A stretch of DNA of 64,000 bases, taken from positions 1-64,000 of the forward strand of contig NZ_LZRN01000021.1 of assembly GCF_001678675.1 (NCBI RefSeq). Direction: 5' to 3'. Positions 27,525 through 36,746 of this stretch are shown here, piece by piece. Position 1 is the stretch's first letter; each line of letters opens with the position of its first letter. Under the pieces are notes generated by a model. It was not told where the DNA came from. It did no database searches and was given only the letters and a program-made list of their open reading frames with translations. The position numbers were made by a program, and so were the translations under genes. The stretch comes from Gelidibacter algens. Its GTDB lineage: Bacteria; Bacteroidota; Bacteroidia; Flavobacteriales; Flavobacteriaceae.

Positions 27525-27789
27525 AGTATTAAAACGATTTACTAAAATTCTTAACTATAGCTTTACCTTTGATACATTTTCAAAAGATTTAGTTTACACA
27601 GTTTGTTATTAGCTTTTTTATTATGACGTTTAATACAATCAAGACGTAGTATATATTCAAACCAGATTTGAGAAATTTAGTGGTGTTATACGCTGCTGCT
27701 TGTGATCAATTAGTAAATAATTAAAACGAAATCAAGCTACACTGTTGTTGAGTTTTTAATAGGTTTTGAAGGGTTTATATAAATGAATT
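27525..27789. other. AT-rich spacer without a recognisable gene
   Basis: Sequence between repeat copy B and the SusD terminator. No convincing frame or motif was found on either strand. Confidence 0.6.
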
Positions 27790-27828
27790 TCAAAAAGAAA
27801 GGCTGTACTCAAATGAGCACAACCTTTA
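27790..27828 (-). terminator. Terminator of the SusC/SusD operon
   Basis: On the minus strand a 14-bp stem (AAAGGTTGTGCTCA with TGAGTACAGCCTTT, one mismatch and a G-T pair) with a 2-base loop is followed by CTTTTTG. It lies 24 bases after the SusD stop. Confidence 0.8.
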
Positions 27829-27851
27829 CAATTAATCAATCACTTAAATTT

Positions 27852-29291
27852 TTAGTTTATCAGCCACATCACTCCGTTGATGTTGTCTCCTTCTGGAAAT
27901 TGACGGGTAATAGCGTCATTCAGATTCTCAGGATTGTTCACGGTTTCATTTTGAGGATACATAAAGCGTTTTGGGATAAGCCCATTGTTGAGAATACCAC
28001 CACCATCTACATTAAATTCTGGGAAGCCGGTTCTGCGCTGATCGTAAAAAATCTGCCAGCCGGTATTTAGAAATAAGGCAATGTGCTTTTGGGCTAGAAT
28101 AGTGGCAATATCTGCAGGATTCTGTAATTGAACTTTTGGATTTGCTAGATAATCAGCCGTATCAGTGATTCCATAAAAATTCATAGAAGCAGCTATTCCC
28201 GTTTTATAATATGAATCAGTAGCTGTGGTAATCCATCCTCGTGCGGCAGCTTCTGCAAGGGTAAATTGTAACTCAGGATATCCCATTAAAAGAGAAGGTT
28301 CATTGATAGGGTCATTATAATAGCGCGGCTTTATTCGGGATGCTTCACCGCTTACCGCCTTGGCACCATTATCACTTAAGGGAGCACTGCCATATAAACC
28401 TCCATAGGCTGTAAAATCTGTCACAGCTGCTGCCGAGGCATTTGGTTTTTTATCAGCAAAGGCAAATAGTCTCGGGTCTTCCAGATTTTGTAGACGTTCA
28501 ACAAATGACTGTTCCATATAGTAAGCCGTTTGTAAGGAGTTGCTATTGAATAATGGATATCTATTATCTTGGATATCTACATAGACTAAAGCAGCATTAT
28601 CAGTGTTGGATTCAAAAATAGGATACTGTGTAGGGTTATTTACGATCTCGTTAAATCGGGTAACAACTTCTAGATTTGAATTGTTGGTTTTTTTGGAAAG
28701 ACTCATCAATACTCTCAAACTATAGCTGTTGATGAGCTTACGCCACTTTGTTTTATCACCGTTATAAATTATATCACCTCGAATGGCTTCGTCATTTTGA
28801 GCCAGTTCTAAAGATGCTGTTTTTAAAGAATCTAATACCGATTTATAAATAGATTCCTGACTGTCATAAACGGGCATATATAAACCGTCTTCTGCCTGTA
28901 CAGCTTCCGTAAAGGGAACATCACCAAAAACACGGGTGAGTTCTACGGTGAAATATGCGTTGAAAAATTTTGCTAAAATTTGATACACTTCGGTCTCTGT
29001 GCGTTTAGATTCTTGAATCATTTTTTGCACCTGTTTCAGGATATCATAGTTGTCAAAGCCAGCCCGTTGCCAATTATAATATTGATAAGAGTCTGTACCG
29101 TCTGTATAGGTTAATTGTCGGCTTGCTAGTGCAGCATTTAGGCTGACGTTATTAAAAGCCGAAGTTTCAATGTTAGTTAGCAATAGATCTGGACTTACTT
29201 GTGTCGCGCGGTTGGGATCGTCCTGTAAATCTCCTACCTGAGAGCAACTTGCTAAAATCAGGAGGGAAAGAATGAGTATGTACTTTTTCAT
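27852..29291 (-). CDS. SusD/RagB family nutrient-binding lipoprotein
   Basis: 479 residues. Lipoprotein signal MKKYILILSLLILASC, lipid Cys at 16, then QVGDLQDDPNRATQVSPDLL, the usual start of the SusD-like_2 type. The SusD helical TPR region includes FFNAYFTVELTRVFGDVPFT near 108, a conserved motif of the class, and the C-terminal part ends in FPEGDNINGVMWLIN. It would sit on the cell surface and deliver ligand to the SusC channel encoded 18 bases upstream. Together with the phosphodiesterase gene at the head of the operon, the substrate may be a nucleotide, phosphodiester or phosphorylated peptide or glycan. Intact. Confidence 0.9.
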   Translation of the reverse strand: MKKYILILSLLILASCSQVGDLQDDPNRATQVSPDLLLTNIETSAFNNVSLNAALASRQLTYTDGTDSYQYYNWQRAGFDNYDILKQVQKMIQESKRTETEVYQILAKFFNAYFTVELTRVFGDVPFTEAVQAEDGLYMPVYDSQESIYKSVLDSLKTASLELAQNDEAIRGDIIYNGDKTKWRKLINSYSLRVLMSLSKKTNNSNLEVVTRFNEIVNNPTQYPIFESNTDNAALVYVDIQDNRYPLFNSNSLQTAYYMEQSFVERLQNLEDPRLFAFADKKPNASAAAVTDFTAYGGLYGSAPLSDNGAKAVSGEASRIKPRYYNDPINEPSLLMGYPELQFTLAEAAARGWITTATDSYYKTGIAASMNFYGITDTADYLANPKVQLQNPADIATILAQKHIALFLNTGWQIFYDQRRTGFPEFNVDGGGILNNGLIPKRFMYPQNETVNNPENLNDAITRQFPEGDNINGVMWLIN

Positions 29292-29309
29292 CTTCTTTAT
29301 TTTTAGAAA

Positions 29310-32300
29310 TTAGAATTTTGCATTGATGTTAAAACCAATATTTCGGGTGGCAGGTGCCTGAAGGTTATCTACCCCTGAGTCTGGATCAACATTCGATATT
29401 TTTGAAGCCAGCCAAAGATTACGACCTACCAGAGATACATCAAGAGCGTTAAATGGAGTGCGTTTTAAAAATGAATCCTTAAACTGGTAGGTTAAAGTGA
29501 CTTCCCTCAATTTGATAAAGCTTTCTTTGTAGAAATGGTAATTTTTATTCTGGTAATTACTCGTGGTCTGCATAAAGCTGATGTAATTAACAGCAACGTC
29601 GTTGGGCGCATAGGTGCGGGTATCTTCGGTGATGGTACCGTTTACATCATAACTTACAGAGCCACCAGTAACAACCACACCTTCGCCTACATAGGTGTTT
29701 TCACCATTTACAGCATCTTCTCTAAACTGATTAACCGTCCCTTTCGAAGTACCACCCCACCACATTTTCTGATTTGTAGTAGAATACATTAAACCTCCAA
29801 GGCGGCCATCTAACAAGAAAGAAAGAGAGAGATTTTTAAAGTTTAACGTGTTTGAAATACCATAGGTAAGATCTGGTTCATCATATCCTAAAAAACGGTC
29901 ATAGGGGTCTGATACTGGTAAGCCGTTTTCAAAAATTACTTGTCCGTCTGCATTGGTTTGATAGACGCTATAATAGATTTTATCTGTACGATCGCCTACA
30001 CGAATGTAGCCTTCGGTGTGCTCTCGGTCTCCATAAATTTCTTCTTGATATCTGCGGTAATGGCTTAGGTTTACCTGGGCAGTCCACTTAAAATTTTCAG
30101 TTTTAATTGGTGTGGCATCTAATGTAATTTCGATACCTTTTCGTTTAAATTGATTTCCATTTAAAAGAATACTGTTGTAACCCGAAGCATCAGAGATAGG
30201 ACTGTAAATAAGGTTGTTATAATCACGAGCTTGATAATAGGCAAGGTCAACCCCTAGTCGGTTTTGGAAAATTCTAAAGTTGGCGCCTACTTCCCAGGTA
30301 TCTGATGTTTCTGGCTTCAGATTAGGGGATAGTAAATTGCTTCCAAAATAGGTTGACGGTGTCCCATTCCAGGTAGTTCCTTTTTCATAGGCTAAAATAT
30401 AATTGTAAGGATCATCACCTATTTTCCCTTCGGAAACACGGGACCATGAACCTCTTAATTTTGCAAAGCTTACCCAATCCGGTAAATCAAAAAGACTGCT
30501 TAAAACTATGGAAGCAGAAGCAGAAGGGTAGAAGAATGAATTGTTTCCGTCAGGAAGTGTAGAAACCTTATCGTTACGACCGGTAAGTGACAGATAAAAT
30601 GCGTTGTAGAACTCAAGATCAACAAAGCCATAAAAACTATTGATGGTTTCTTTTTCTTCACGGTTAGAACCGAATAAAGTTGCACCTGCATTATTAGCTA
30701 AATTGTAAAACCCCGGAACGTTCAAACCATCAGTAGACTGGGAGGTATTCTTAGAATTTCGGTAGTAATTTACATAAGCAACTTCCGCTGTCAGGCCAAA
30801 ATTATCAGAAAGCTTTTTCTCGTAGTGCAATCCCATATCTGAGGTGATGTCAAAATATTCTGTTTGAGCAATAGAAAAGTTTCCGCGGGATTTACTTCCA
30901 TAGCCAATATAACTTTTCGGCTCTTTGTAATCGCGGTATAAGCTATATTCATTAATACCGGTTCTTCCCTTAAGACTTAAACCTTCTGTGATATCATAAT
31001 TGAAGGACGCATTACCATACACATTGGTTTTATTATAGCCTCTTAAATACTCGTAGGCTTGAAAATAAGGATTGTTGTAATAGGATATATTAAAATGTTG
31101 CTGCTGAATACCTTCCTGACCAGGTCTCCAATAATTTTTTAAATCCCGAACATCAACATCTGTACCTGTCCATAAAATAAGGTTGTACAGATAATTCGTT
31201 GGTCCGTAACCTACTTCGGGGAAGTTGCTGGTAAACTGTTTATTATAGGTAAGTGTTCCGTTAATGGTTAAATTATCTGAGGGTCTTATAGTACCGGCTA
31301 TATTAAAAGAGGTATTTTTTAGATCGGTATTGGGTACAATCCCTTTTTGATAGTTATTAGAAATAGACATGCGCACATCTGCTTTATCATTTCCCCAGCT
31401 TACGCTTACGTTGTTAGACTGAACAAGTCCCGTCTCAAAGAAGTTTTTAATATTGTCTTTCCCTCTTGAGATATAAGGAATGGAGAGCAATTCACCTGAT
31501 GCAGGATCTATGGGGCTGTTGTATTGTGTAGTCTCAAAAAAACCGCTTGCCGTTGTAGGATCTGCCTGGTCCAGACGTGGTCCCCAGATCCAGCCGCCAC
31601 CTTCAGTGCCAGAACCGCTACCGTTTTTGTAGGCATAAACGCCACGGTTTCCATTACCATAAGTGGTTTGTACATCTGGAACTCTAATAAAATCTGTTTG
31701 AAATAAAGTCGAATTGTTAACACTTACACTTAGTTTCCCTTCTTTGCCTCTTTTGGTAGTGATCATAATAGCACCATTACGGCCTACAGAACCGTATAAT
31801 GCTGAAGCGGTCGCACCTTTAAGAACGCTTATAGTTTCAATATCATCAGAGTTAACCTTCCAGATATCAAGCGTGCGATCAGGAATACCATCTATGACTA
31901 AAAGTGGTGTTGCACCGCGCAGTTGTATCGTAGGATTCTGAAACAGGTCTGTAGAGTTCTTAATATTCAAACCTGCCACACGACCAGAAAGCTGATTGAT
32001 AAAGTTAGGTTCTTTAGCTTTTTCCAGAGTAGTACCTTCCACTTCCTGAACGGCATAACCTAATGCTTTCACCTCTTTTTTAATGCCCAGAGCTGTTACA
32101 ACTACTGTATTAAGTGATTCAGCATTCTCGCTTAGTAGTATTTCCAGATTTGTTTGATTGGTAATAGTCACGTTCTGTTTTGTGAAGCCGATGTAAGAGA
32201 ATTGAAGTACTTCTCCTGATGTAACCTCAATAGAGAACTTACCGTCAAAATCGGTGACCGTACCTCTGGAGGTATCAGGTACCATGACTGTTACGCCGCC

Positions 32301-32402
32301 TAAAGGAACGCCGTTTGGATCTTTAACAGTTCCGCTAACTTGTTGCTGAGCAAAGCCTGCAAAGGAGAGCAGAACAATTAATAAGGGTAGAATCTTCTTC
32401 AT
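29310..32402 (-). CDS. SusC/RagA family TonB-linked outer-membrane protein
   Basis: 1030 residues. The signal peptide ends near 20 (FAGFAQ). A carboxypeptidase-regulatory-like domain (22-95) has VSGTVKDPNGVPLGGVTVMV, TVTDFDGKFSIEV and SYIGFTKQNVTI. The plug (110-230) has LEKAKEPNFINQLSGRVAGL, TPLLVIDGIPD and GSVGRNGAIMITTKRGKEGK, diagnostic of SusC. The barrel ends PATRNIGFNINAKF. It is the second gene of a three-gene operon: phosphodiesterase (22 bases upstream), SusC, SusD (18 bases downstream). Energy would come from TonB-ExbBD. Intact. Confidence 0.94.
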   Translation of the reverse strand: MKKILPLLIVLLSFAGFAQQQVSGTVKDPNGVPLGGVTVMVPDTSRGTVTDFDGKFSIEVTSGEVLQFSYIGFTKQNVTITNQTNLEILLSENAESLNTVVVTALGIKKEVKALGYAVQEVEGTTLEKAKEPNFINQLSGRVAGLNIKNSTDLFQNPTIQLRGATPLLVIDGIPDRTLDIWKVNSDDIETISVLKGATASALYGSVGRNGAIMITTKRGKEGKLSVSVNNSTLFQTDFIRVPDVQTTYGNGNRGVYAYKNGSGSGTEGGGWIWGPRLDQADPTTASGFFETTQYNSPIDPASGELLSIPYISRGKDNIKNFFETGLVQSNNVSVSWGNDKADVRMSISNNYQKGIVPNTDLKNTSFNIAGTIRPSDNLTINGTLTYNKQFTSNFPEVGYGPTNYLYNLILWTGTDVDVRDLKNYWRPGQEGIQQQHFNISYYNNPYFQAYEYLRGYNKTNVYGNASFNYDITEGLSLKGRTGINEYSLYRDYKEPKSYIGYGSKSRGNFSIAQTEYFDITSDMGLHYEKKLSDNFGLTAEVAYVNYYRNSKNTSQSTDGLNVPGFYNLANNAGATLFGSNREEKETINSFYGFVDLEFYNAFYLSLTGRNDKVSTLPDGNNSFFYPSASASIVLSSLFDLPDWVSFAKLRGSWSRVSEGKIGDDPYNYILAYEKGTTWNGTPSTYFGSNLLSPNLKPETSDTWEVGANFRIFQNRLGVDLAYYQARDYNNLIYSPISDASGYNSILLNGNQFKRKGIEITLDATPIKTENFKWTAQVNLSHYRRYQEEIYGDREHTEGYIRVGDRTDKIYYSVYQTNADGQVIFENGLPVSDPYDRFLGYDEPDLTYGISNTLNFKNLSLSFLLDGRLGGLMYSTTNQKMWWGGTSKGTVNQFREDAVNGENTYVGEGVVVTGGSVSYDVNGTITEDTRTYAPNDVAVNYISFMQTTSNYQNKNYHFYKESFIKLREVTLTYQFKDSFLKRTPFNALDVSLVGRNLWLASKISNVDPDSGVDNLQAPATRNIGFNINAKF

Positions 32403-32423
32403 TTTGAATTTTTTTAAGATGGT

Positions 32424-33667
32424 TTATTGTATTACCCAGGTATTTAGAGTGGTGTTTGTGGTTTCAAATAAAATTTTAGTAGGTATAGGTTGGCCTTCTT
32501 TTAGTGTAATTTTAAAGAATTCTGTTCCGCTTTCTGCAGTACCAAGTTGGGTATAGGTATCGTTACTTCCTGTTTTAAAATCATTAGTAGTACTGGCCGA
32601 AAGGATAACAGGAATCTTTTTTGAGGTTAGATTTTTCCAACTAATCGTTAGCAATTGATCTTTTAGAATGGCTTTGGGTTGTGTAATAGCTACCGGTTCT
32701 AGAAGGGACACGCCATCCCATTCATTTTTGATATTTTTTGGAACCGATAATTGTAAAAAACTAGTCATTGTAGGAAGTAAATCAACAATGGCCGGGGTTT
32801 CCGTTTTGAAGTAGGCGTTTGTTTCGGTACTGTTGGTAACAATCCATGTACTGCGTTCTCGGTCAGACTGACCGCCGTGGCCTTTACCGTCTTTGGCAGA
32901 GCGCCCGTGATCTGTAGTTACCAGAAATAACCAGTCTTCATCGTGATCTTTTTCGCGCAGCTTAACAGCATCATAAATTTTACCGATTAAACTGTCTTCG
33001 TATTTAATAGCTGCGGTAAGTTGTGGACTATCGCCATATACGTGACCAATATCATCTGAGTATTGCAGATAAACCCAGGAAAGATCAGGTGCCTCGGTTT
33101 CTATATACTTTGCAGCTTCGGTAGCGACTAAGGCATCTATATTTTTTATGTATTCTCGATTTTGATCGTGTGGAAAACGAACAGTGTCTAACTCAAAACC
33201 ATCAAAGGCATAATCTATTTTTACATTTTGAGTCTGTGGTAAACCTTCGCCTATGAGTTTGGTGCGGTTATCTAACCAGGTAGAGAAAACTGCTGTTTTT
33301 CCATTGGGGTTTGCGTCTTTATAAAGTTTAAAAATAGTAGGATAGTTGTAGTTGGGGTCTTTTATACTGTTACCCCACACATTGTGTTTGTTAGCCCATA
33401 CACCGGTAAGTAAGCTGTTGTAACCTACAGCCGAAATGGTAGGAGTTTCAGAATAGCCGTCTTTTAAACCACCTACATAAGCATCGCTGTACGCGCCTGC
33501 TTTTGCGATTTCGTCAAGACGGGGAGAAGGATTGCTTTTAAGCATGTCTGCTGCAATGCCATCTACAATTATAAAAACTACCTTTTTTTAAGGTTTTTTT
33601 GTTGTGCGTTCAAGGTGAATGAACAGCAGATTATCACGGAAAATAGAACATGTTTTAGGAGGCACAT
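32424..33667 (-). pseudogene. Alkaline-phosphatase-superfamily phosphodiesterase, frameshifted near the N-terminus
   Basis: The family is type I phosphodiesterase/nucleotide pyrophosphatase. ATG 33667 begins a signal peptide (MCLLKHVLFSVIICCSFTLN, then AQQ). A run of seven A on the minus strand (T7 at 33583-33589) lacks one base, so the frame breaks about 27 codons in. The next frame carries VFIIVDGIAADML (first metal Asp), GYSETPTISAVGYNSLLTGV (nucleophile Thr), YLQYSDDIGHVYG, LVTTDHGRSAKDGKGHGGQ (metal Asp, His, His) and IVDLLPTMTSFL. Without the signal peptide, an ATG at 33545 would yield a protein lacking the first metal ligand. It is the first gene of the SusC/SusD operon, so phosphate-ester degradation and uptake were probably coupled. 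Confidence 0.85.
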
Positions 33668-33822
33668 AAGTGGATTTTTTGTTTGATCCAAATGTACAGG
33701 GATTGAAAAATAGATAGACCTATCGTTCAGTTATATAATGTTTACATAAATGTTGTCTTTATATTATTTGGCAAATGCTCCTGCATAGTATTTTGCAAAC
33801 CCTATTTTTGATAATTTTTAGA

Positions 33823-34268
33823 ATGTTTAGAAAGCATCTGAGTACACAAAGATGTAAGGAAATTGTCGTTTCTTTTCACGAAGTGGCACGTGACTTAGGT
33901 CTTGAAAATGCTTATATTGCTATGCTTGCCCAGCATATGGAAATTAATAAAGGGCCTGTATTGCATTACTTCAAAGACAGAGAGGAACTACTTTTAGGTT
34001 TAATTGAATATATCCTAGAACATTATTTACGGGTTATGATTTCTGAAAGAAGTGATGTTATGGATTGTAAAGTTGATGTTATCCGATTTATTGAAGACCT
34101 TTTTGGCAGAGCCTCGATCGTCTATTTTGATGACGGATTTCTTTACAGTTGCTATGCTTTAATTTATAGAGTTGCGGAATTCAGATAAGTTTCAAATCCT
34201 ATTTAAAGGAACTGCATCAGGTAGTGTATAAAATAACTTGGAGACTTATTACTTATACTCATTTCTGA
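33823..34268 (+). pseudogene. TetR-type regulator, frameshifted and cut by the repeat
   Basis: From ATG 33823 (MFRKHLSTQRCKEIVVSFHE) an HTH of the TetR type follows: MLAQHMEINKGPVLHYFKDR, then EELLLGLIEYILEHYLRVMI. The frame stops at 34188, while shifted frames continue for a few dozen residues (SDKFQILFK, then KELHQVVYKITWRLITYTHF) up to a stop at about 34268, directly before repeat copy C. So it has at least two indels and a lost 3' end. It faces the phosphodiesterase/SusC/SusD operon across about 155 bases and probably once regulated it. The DNA-binding half alone could still be made. Confidence 0.65.
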
Positions 34269-34271
34269 GTG

Positions 34272-34461
34272 TATCTGCCTTTCTAGAGTTATCATTACCA
34301 CTTCAATATCACATAAGTCATTGCGGATGCCAGCCAGTGGTTACGTCAAGGCAAGAAGGCAGTTCCTCGCCGGTAGAGTTTAAAATGGGGATGTTCGTTT
34401 TTATCTGTCATGATACTCAAAGTTCTTAGTGCCCCTTCAACGAGTGTTTAAAGCTTACCGA
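34272..34461 (-). repeat. Partial third copy (C) of the large repeat
   Basis: About 190 bases from TATCTGCCTTTCTAGAG to GCTTACCGAG match the inner part of copies A (about 19791-19982) and B, same orientation, with roughly one difference per ten bases. It lies between the truncated TetR gene and the integrase segment. Confidence 0.8.
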
Positions 34462-34491
34462 GGTCACTCAAGGCTTTATCAAAAAGCATCA

Positions 34492-34523
34492 AAACCGCGC
34501 AAATCCTAGGATTTGCGCGGTTT
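34492..34523. terminator. Perfect 32-base palindrome, terminator or attachment-region hairpin
   Basis: AAACCGCGCAAATCC, TA, GGATTTGCGCGGTTT: a perfect 15-bp stem followed by CTTCATTTTT. It is much more GC-rich than its surroundings and works as an intrinsic terminator on the plus strand. It marks the left edge of the integrase segment. Confidence 0.65.
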
Positions 34524-34557
34524 CTTCATTTTTGGGAATTCATATAATTTGATGTTT

Positions 34558-34619
34558 TATGGTAGCTTATGGTAGCTATTCGGTAAGTTCCGATTATAAA
34601 TGGTAGCTTTAGCTACCAC
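34558..34619. repeat. ATGGTAGCT iterons and small palindrome before the integrase
   Basis: ATGGTAGCT occurs three times (near 34558, 34568 and 34600), and the last is part of the palindrome TGGTAGCTTTAGCTACCA. Repeats of this kind before a tyrosine recombinase gene may be arm-type binding sites or part of the attachment site. No matching copy was found on the right of the segment. Confidence 0.45.
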
Positions 34620-34710
34620 GAAGGGATTCAACATAAGGTTGAATATTGGTTATTATTTTAAGTTTGATTTGACTTTCGCGATGATTCAAGTTTAATTTAA
34701 AACCAAAGTT

Positions 34711-36067
34711 ATGCGTACTTCAAAAACATTTTCCATTCAATTTTGGATGGATACAAAGAAATCCAAGAATGGAGAGGGTCTCATTTATGCCAGAATTAAT
34801 GTAGATCAAAAAAGATTGAGCATTAGTCTCAAAAGAAAGTTGGCCATGGAGCAATGGGATTTCAAAACCCAAAAAACATCAAGGCACTTCACGGACCGCT
34901 AAAGAGTTTAATCGCTATTTAGATTTATCCAAATCCAAGCTCTTTAGGTGTTATCAAGAGCTGCGTGACAACGGAGAGGAAGTAACCAGCAAAGCCATCA
35001 AGAATCTCTTTTTAAATGAAAGCTCAAATGGCCATACACTTCAAGAGCTTATAGATTATCATTCAAACAAACTTGAAAATACCCATGCGATTGGGTCTAT
35101 TAGAAACTTCAAAGTAACTGAAGGTTATATTGATCGTTTTTTAAAGAAGAAACGACTTATGGATATTTCTTTATCAGGTTTGAATTTTGAGTTTCTGTGT
35201 GATTTTGAAAACTTTCTCAATTCCTACTACCCAAAAGGCCATCCAAAGGCAATGAGTCATAATACGGTGACCAAACACGTTCAAAGATTCCGAAAAATAG
35301 TAACACTTGCATACAATCTTGAATGGATGAAAGATGATCCCTTCCGTAGATGGAAATCATCGTTTGACAAAGTAGATAGAGAGTTTTTGTCTGACAACGA
35401 ACTTTCGAAATTGGCAAGCCATCATTTTAATATTGACCGCTTGGACCGTGTACGGGATCTTTTTGTTTTCGGCTGCTACACGGGTATTTCGTTTGTTGAC
35501 ATTAAGAATTTGACAAATAAAAATGTTTGGATAGGCGATGATGAAGGCAATAAATGGATAACCACTGTTAGACAAAAAACAAATACTAAGATTAAGATTC
35601 CCTTATTGTTCCGTGCTGAAGAGGTTCTGAATAAATATGAAAGTCATCCGGTTACTCAAGTATCAGGTACTCTTTTACCTTCCATAACCAATGAGAAGGC
35701 AAATCTTTATCTGAAAGAAATCGCCATCGAAGTTGGAATTGAAAAAAATCTGACTTTTCACATGGCACGTCACACTTTTGCAACAACGGTCGCTCTAAGT
35801 AACGGAATGCCTATTGAAACTGTTTCTAAAATATTGGGACATTCAAAAATCACAACCACTCAAATCTATGCCCGTGTAATGGATCATAAAGTAAAGTCCG
35901 ATATGGATGCCATTCAAAAAAGGCTTAACGAAAAGGCGAGGCAACTTGAAGAGGAAAAGGAACTTATGCATTTACGTGAAAAAATTATTGCCGCTGAAAA
36001 GAAAAATTATTCCCTTATGACAAAAGAAGAGCTTCTTAAGAAGTTGAATAATGTGCTTAAAGAATAA
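34711..36067 (+). pseudogene. Tyrosine recombinase (Bacteroidota integrase), one frameshift
   Basis: From ATG 34711 (MRTSKTFSIQFWMDTKKSKN) the arm-binding domain reads to a stop at 34902. The next frame, from about 34886 (GTSRTAKEFNRYLDLSKSKL), is open to 36067; one G near 34883 appears lost. A SAM-like core-binding domain (HTLQELIDYHSNKL to WMKDDPFRRWK) is followed by the catalytic domain: RVRDLFVFGCYTGISFVDIK, a Lys strand (TNTKIKIPL), HMARHTFATT and LGHSKITTTQIYARV with the nucleophilic Tyr. At the place of the first catalytic Arg (TGxR) the residue is Ser (TGIS), as described for the Bacteroides CTnDOT integrase. The joined length would be about 451 residues. A long charged C-terminal helix follows the Tyr. 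It lies next to a toxin-antitoxin operon and may have brought it in. Confidence 0.85.
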
Positions 36068-36105
36068 TCCTATTGTGACCGATGTTTCTAATCATACCAA
36101 ATCAC

Positions 36106-36205
36106 GTTATATGTAATTGCATATATAAATAAGAATGTCTCTGGGATTATACGTAATAACATATAATTGGATATATTTGCATACAGTTATATTTAATTGC
36201 ATATA
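36106..36205 (+). promoter_or_regulatory. Operator repeats upstream of the HipB-like gene
   Basis: GTTATATnTAATTGCATATA occurs at 36106-36125 and again at 36186-36205, and a related AACATATAATTGGATATA lies at about 36158-36175. The last copy abuts the ATG at 36206. Repeats of this type are expected for HipB, which binds several operators cooperatively to repress its own operon. Confidence 0.65.
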
Positions 36206-36427
36206 ATGAAAGAGTTATCAGAGTTTGTAAAAGAGCGTAGAAAAGAAGTCGGTCTAACCCAAGAAGAGTTTGCAGATAGGGCAGGAGTTGCACTTACTGT
36301 AATCAGAAAAATAGAGCAGAACAAAACAAATTTAAATCTTGAAAAAGTGAATCAAGTTTTAAAAATGTTTGGACACAAACTTGTACCCGTAAGTTTAAAA
36401 GAAGTGAATGATAATGAGACAAGCTAA
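36206..36427 (+). CDS. hipB: HipB-like antitoxin, XRE-family HTH
   Basis: 73 residues from ATG 36206. The protein is almost entirely a helix-turn-helix domain: LSEFVKERRKEVGLTQEEFA, DRAGVALTVIRKIEQNKTN, then LNLEKVNQVLKMFGHKLVPV. This length and the phrase LEKVNQVLKMFGHKL are typical of HipB proteins that precede split HipA kinases in Bacteroidota. It overlaps the next gene by 20 bases. It would repress the operon and may hold the toxin complex at the operators. No Shine-Dalgarno sequence is present. Confidence 0.88.
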   Translation: MKELSEFVKERRKEVGLTQEEFADRAGVALTVIRKIEQNKTNLNLEKVNQVLKMFGHKLVPVSLKEVNDNETS

Positions 36428-36746
36428 AATATATTATGACAAGGTGTTTTGCGGTCTTTTAACTGAGACAAATGACGGCGATTTTACATTCAGATACGAT
36501 GGCGATTATATAAATCAATATCCTGAGCAGTTTATAACATTTTCAATGCCAGTAAATAATGCAGAATATAAAGATAAGCGGTTATTTCCTTTTTTTGAAG
36601 GCTTAATCCCAGAAGGATGGTTGTTGGATATTGCAGCAAGGAATTGGAAGATTAATAGAAACGACCGTATGGGATTACTGCTCGCATGTTGTAAGAACTG
36701 TATTGGAGCAGTAAGTGTTGAACCTGTAAATGAAAATCATGAGTAA
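36408..36746 (+). CDS. hipS: HipS-like small protein (HipA N-terminal domain)
   Basis: 112 residues from ATG 36408, or 110 from ATG 36414. It corresponds to the N-terminal subdomain of full-length HipA kinases: AKIYYDKVFCGLLTETNDGD, FTFRYDGDY, then FPFFEGLIPEGWLLDIAARN and DRMGLLLACCKNCIGAVSV. In E. coli O127 HipBST the separate small protein HipS, not HipB, neutralises the kinase HipT. The same gene order here suggests the same division of labour. It overlaps the genes on both sides (20 and 17 bases), which implies coupled translation. Confidence 0.82.
   Translation: MIMRQAKIYYDKVFCGLLTETNDGDFTFRYDGDYINQYPEQFITFSMPVNNAEYKDKRLFPFFEGLIPEGWLLDIAARNWKINRNDRMGLLLACCKNCIGAVSVEPVNENHE

Noticed and set aside
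34440-34640. tRNA gene as the integration target next to the integrase
   Set aside because: No TTCGANNCC T-loop or cloverleaf could be traced; the palindrome is better read as a terminator or hairpin.
36161-36208. CRISPR-like or satellite repeats before the HipB gene
   Set aside because: Only two full copies and a variant with unequal spacers; operator sites explain them.
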